Of a stretch of DNA of 64,000 bases, positions 62,108 to 64,000 are shown piece by piece (positions within the stretch are counted from its first letter, which is position 1; each line of letters opens with the position of its first letter). The stretch is from contig JANQOK010000013.1 in the NCBI GenBank assembly GCA_028289645.1, positions 519,191-583,190 of the forward strand. The letters are read 5' to 3'. This DNA is from Anderseniella sp. Its GTDB lineage: Bacteria; Pseudomonadota; Alphaproteobacteria; Rhizobiales; Aestuariivirgaceae. Position numbers and translations under genes: made by a program. The notes under the pieces were generated by a model. That model saw only the letters and a program-made list of their open reading frames with translations. It was not told the DNA's origin and searched no databases.

Positions 62108-63807
62108 TACTCAGAGTTCTTTTCATATTCCGCAATTTGTTCGCTCAGTGCCGAGGCGACCGGCGCAAGCTGCGAACGATATGCTTGCCACTTGCCGACC
62201 GAAGACTTGTAGACTGGTTTTCGAACCTGCGCCATCGATGCCGTGCGGACCTCTGATCTTGATGCGTGAAAATTCAGGCAACTGTCGTTCCAGTCCAGCC
62301 CCAAATGGCTGATGATGCTGCGGATGTTGGGCTCGGGATCCGAGACAATGTCCTCATATCTGACAGTCAGTATCCTATCTGGAAACCGTTGCCGCCATAA
62401 GGACATAACATGTTCCGAAAACTGTATGTAGCGCACCAGAGTGTGCGGCTTGTAGGTGAAAGTGAGGGCGTTGGTGCCGAACATCTCGCGATAAGCTGAC
62501 CAGTAGATGTCCATGGGATGACGGCGCAGGAACACAAAGCTCGATTTGGGAAACATGAGCATGGCCAGGCCAGTGTGGGAGAAGGTGGAGATCGATTTGT
62601 CCACGATCCTTTTCAACTCTTTTTTGCTCTCAGGAACTGCCGCAAACCATGCTTTGGCACATCGCCTGACATCTTGCGACTGCAGTGACACAAGCGACTG
62701 TTTCAGCGCAGGTATAAGCTCCAGCTCTCCAACCGAACCGGCGTCTGGATGGCTGGCAATGATCTGTTCGATCAGCGTTGTGCCAGATCGCGGCGGTCCG
62801 GTTACGAAGACTGGTTTTGATGAAGGATCGCCGCCTGGTGCAAGTTGGGCCAACCTGGTCTTTGTGAAATAGTCTGACAGGCTCAGTGCGACTTGTTCCT
62901 GTGGCTGACTGTCGTCGGTTCCCGCCGCTGGCGCTGCATGCCGGTTGGCTTCCTCGATGGCGCTGAAGGCTTCGGCGAAATTGCCGGTCCGTTCGTGAGC
63001 GAGGCCAAGCGCGAAACCCAGCCGGGCCCGGTCTTCGCGCGTCAGTTTGCCGCCGCCAGAAGTGTTCAGGATTTCGTCAATTTCACGTACTTGGTGCGCC
63101 GGCTTGAAAACATCCGCAAAGTTTTTCGCGATGAACAGGCGTAGCGAGGCATTGTGAGGGGCCTGTTTCATCGCCTGTTCCAGCGACTGAAGCGCATTGG
63201 CCCTGTCTCCCTGTACCAGCAGCGCTCCGGCTTTCAGGACATGGACATCGGGGATGTTCTGCTTGATGGAATCATAGCAGGCCAGACTTTGTTCCAGCTT
63301 GCCGGCCATGTCGTACAATCCGGCGAGTTGGGTGGCGTCAGCGGGAGAGTCTGACTTGCGTACCACCGGCGCCAGAATGTCTGCTGCATCCGACATTCGC
63401 CGCAGTCGGGCAAGCGTTGCCGCCAGATTCCTGGCAATCGCGTAATCATTGGGCGTCAGTTGATGGGCCCGCTCAAGGGCGTCCAGGGCATCAAGGTATC
63501 GCTTTGCAGCAGTGTGGGCGTCTGCAAACAGGACGAGCGCAGGCACCAGTCCTGGATGGTGATTGAGAACCTGTTTCAGCAATTGACAGGAGCGATCGTG
63601 ATCACCTGCTTTGGTCAGCAGTTCTGATTGCATCAGCGCGACTTCAGTACTCGATGGTTCCAATTGTTGCAGCTGATGCAACTGAACGGCGGCCTCCTGC
63701 AGCTGGTTTTTCCGCAGTTTTGATCTAACGGCACTGATACCGCTGCGCACCTGCCTATTGCGGGACTGCGGCGGGCGGAGCAGGGCCTTTGGTTGTTGAT
63801 GCTTCAT
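62107..63807 (-). CDS. TPR-sulfotransferase fusion, first gene of the operon
   Basis: A 566-residue fusion. About 290 residues of TPR-like repeats (such as YLDALDALERAHQLTPNDYAIARNLAATLARL) precede a sulfotransferase domain: PAPS loop VTGPPRSGTTLIEQII (335-350), SSFVFLRRHPMDIYWSAYREMF and the C-terminal VGKWQAYRSQLAPV. It is similar in design but not in detail to the next gene, so the two are probably ancient paralogues. No signal peptide is seen. The TPR arm may recruit a glycan-synthesis partner. First gene of a three-gene leftward operon. Confidence 0.88.
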   Translation of the reverse strand: MKHQQPKALLRPPQSRNRQVRSGISAVRSKLRKNQLQEAAVQLHQLQQLEPSSTEVALMQSELLTKAGDHDRSCQLLKQVLNHHPGLVPALVLFADAHTAAKRYLDALDALERAHQLTPNDYAIARNLAATLARLRRMSDAADILAPVVRKSDSPADATQLAGLYDMAGKLEQSLACYDSIKQNIPDVHVLKAGALLVQGDRANALQSLEQAMKQAPHNASLRLFIAKNFADVFKPAHQVREIDEILNTSGGGKLTREDRARLGFALGLAHERTGNFAEAFSAIEEANRHAAPAAGTDDSQPQEQVALSLSDYFTKTRLAQLAPGGDPSSKPVFVTGPPRSGTTLIEQIIASHPDAGSVGELELIPALKQSLVSLQSQDVRRCAKAWFAAVPESKKELKRIVDKSISTFSHTGLAMLMFPKSSFVFLRRHPMDIYWSAYREMFGTNALTFTYKPHTLVRYIQFSEHVMSLWRQRFPDRILTVRYEDIVSDPEPNIRSIISHLGLDWNDSCLNFHASRSEVRTASMAQVRKPVYKSSVGKWQAYRSQLAPVASALSEQIAEYEKNSE

Positions 63808-63909
63808 GCGGTCATGATTTACTTATGCAAGTGGCGCAATGCAAGGACGGGAAGTTCATCGGCCGAGCGGTGTAACTGAATGAAGTCGAACCGGCGCCGG
63901 CACAAAGCA

Positions 63910-63941
63910 AGACCGGCCCGGAGAAGGCTCCGGGCCGGTCT
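63910..63941 (-). terminator. GC-rich hairpin between the porin-like end and the sulfotransferase operon
   Basis: A perfect 14-base-pair stem (AGACCGGCCCGGAG with CTCCGGGCCGGTCT) has a four-base loop. Read leftward it is followed by TGCTTTG, only a short T-run. It lies just after the possible porin stop at 63967-63969, so it best serves that gene. Confidence 0.65.
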
Positions 63942-63966
63942 GCAATTTCAGGTATTTGAGCTGTTC

Positions 63967-64000
63967 TTAGAAGAAGAACCAGGTTGCGAAGGAAGCGCGA
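63967..64000 (-). CDS. Possible 3' end of an outer-membrane beta-barrel protein, cut by window edge
   Basis: On the minus strand the last codons before a TAA at 63967-63969 read R-A-S-F-A-T-W-F-F-F. A C-terminal run of aromatic residues ending in Phe is the sorting signal of outer-membrane beta-barrel proteins such as porins. A strong hairpin follows at 63910-63941. Only ten codons are visible, so both the frame and the identity are tentative. Confidence 0.35.
   Translation of the reverse strand, partial: RASFATWFFF

Noticed and set aside
1..64000. tRNA, rRNA, CRISPR arrays, riboswitches
   Set aside because: I looked for cloverleaf-like and repeat-spacer patterns in the gene-free stretches and saw none; small RNAs cannot be excluded by eye.

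Overview
The window looks like a chromosomal segment of an alphaproteobacterium, most probably of the Hyphomicrobiales (Rhizobiales). The evidence is a consistently GC-rich coding style, a DUF2336 protein, a RegA/PrrA-type regulator, a polyhydroxybutyrate-type bdhA-patatin pair, and CtrA-like TTAA-N7-TTAA boxes. No rRNA, tRNA, CRISPR array or intact transposon was seen. The genus cannot be fixed from the sequence alone.

Layout. 1-9681: housekeeping block (rhomboid protease 3' end, CBS protein, hisI, folE, NifU-like scaffold, betC sulfatase, yidD, thrS), then an EamA exporter and a GT1 glycosyltransferase. 9702-12085: EamA exporter divergent from a MocR-type regulator, with a near-perfect palindrome between them. 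12245-16149: surface-glycan locus (GT32, a putative GT, a GT10 fucosyltransferase-like protein, GT4). 16296-24070: Asp-box protein with RidA, MerR/tpm pair with a 19-bp-spacer promoter, a large membrane-linked DyP peroxidase fusion, a Kef-type antiporter. 24118-27693: pirin, TupA-type ATP-grasp, GNAT, SDR. 28013-32519: LysR divergent from a four-gene oxidative operon (CmcJ/NvfI-like, LLM flavoenzyme, SDR, enoyl-CoA hydratase). A decayed copy of the 3' end of the 32721-33653 gene lies on the far side of this cassette.

32721-44984: exported protein, nitroreductase, HAD, patatin, bdhA, flavin reductase, MscS, ClC, a polyamine-type binding protein, and an ECF41 sigma-factor module. The module comprises a periplasmic RidA, a carboxymuconolactone decarboxylase and the sigma factor, with two promoter matches. 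An orphan RegA-type response regulator follows. 45038-51784: FeS-type photolyase with a DCC protein, a CitE-like lyase with MaoC, a degenerate receiver downstream of a CtrA-like box, an MFS transporter and DUF2336. 51793-56092: a short inverted-repeat element, then an accessory locus (TauD/AsnO-type dioxygenase, second TupA ATP-grasp, GT1-like and GT32-like glycosyltransferases). 56298-64000: NAD kinase, a CobD/CbiB-like protein, a GT4, a hydroxypyruvate-isomerase-like protein, two TPR-sulfotransferases, and what may be the last codons of an outer-membrane beta-barrel protein.

The most attractive system is the ECF41 module at 42197-44212. The sigma factor carries the family's three signature motifs. 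Close matches to the family promoter (TGTCACA-N16-CGTC) stand before both the periplasmic RidA gene and the decarboxylase-sigma pair, which suggests an autoregulated unit that includes an exported RidA. Other leads are the degenerate receiver, the DyP fusion, a ClC channel lacking the gating glutamate, and the unassigned LysR-controlled oxidative operon.
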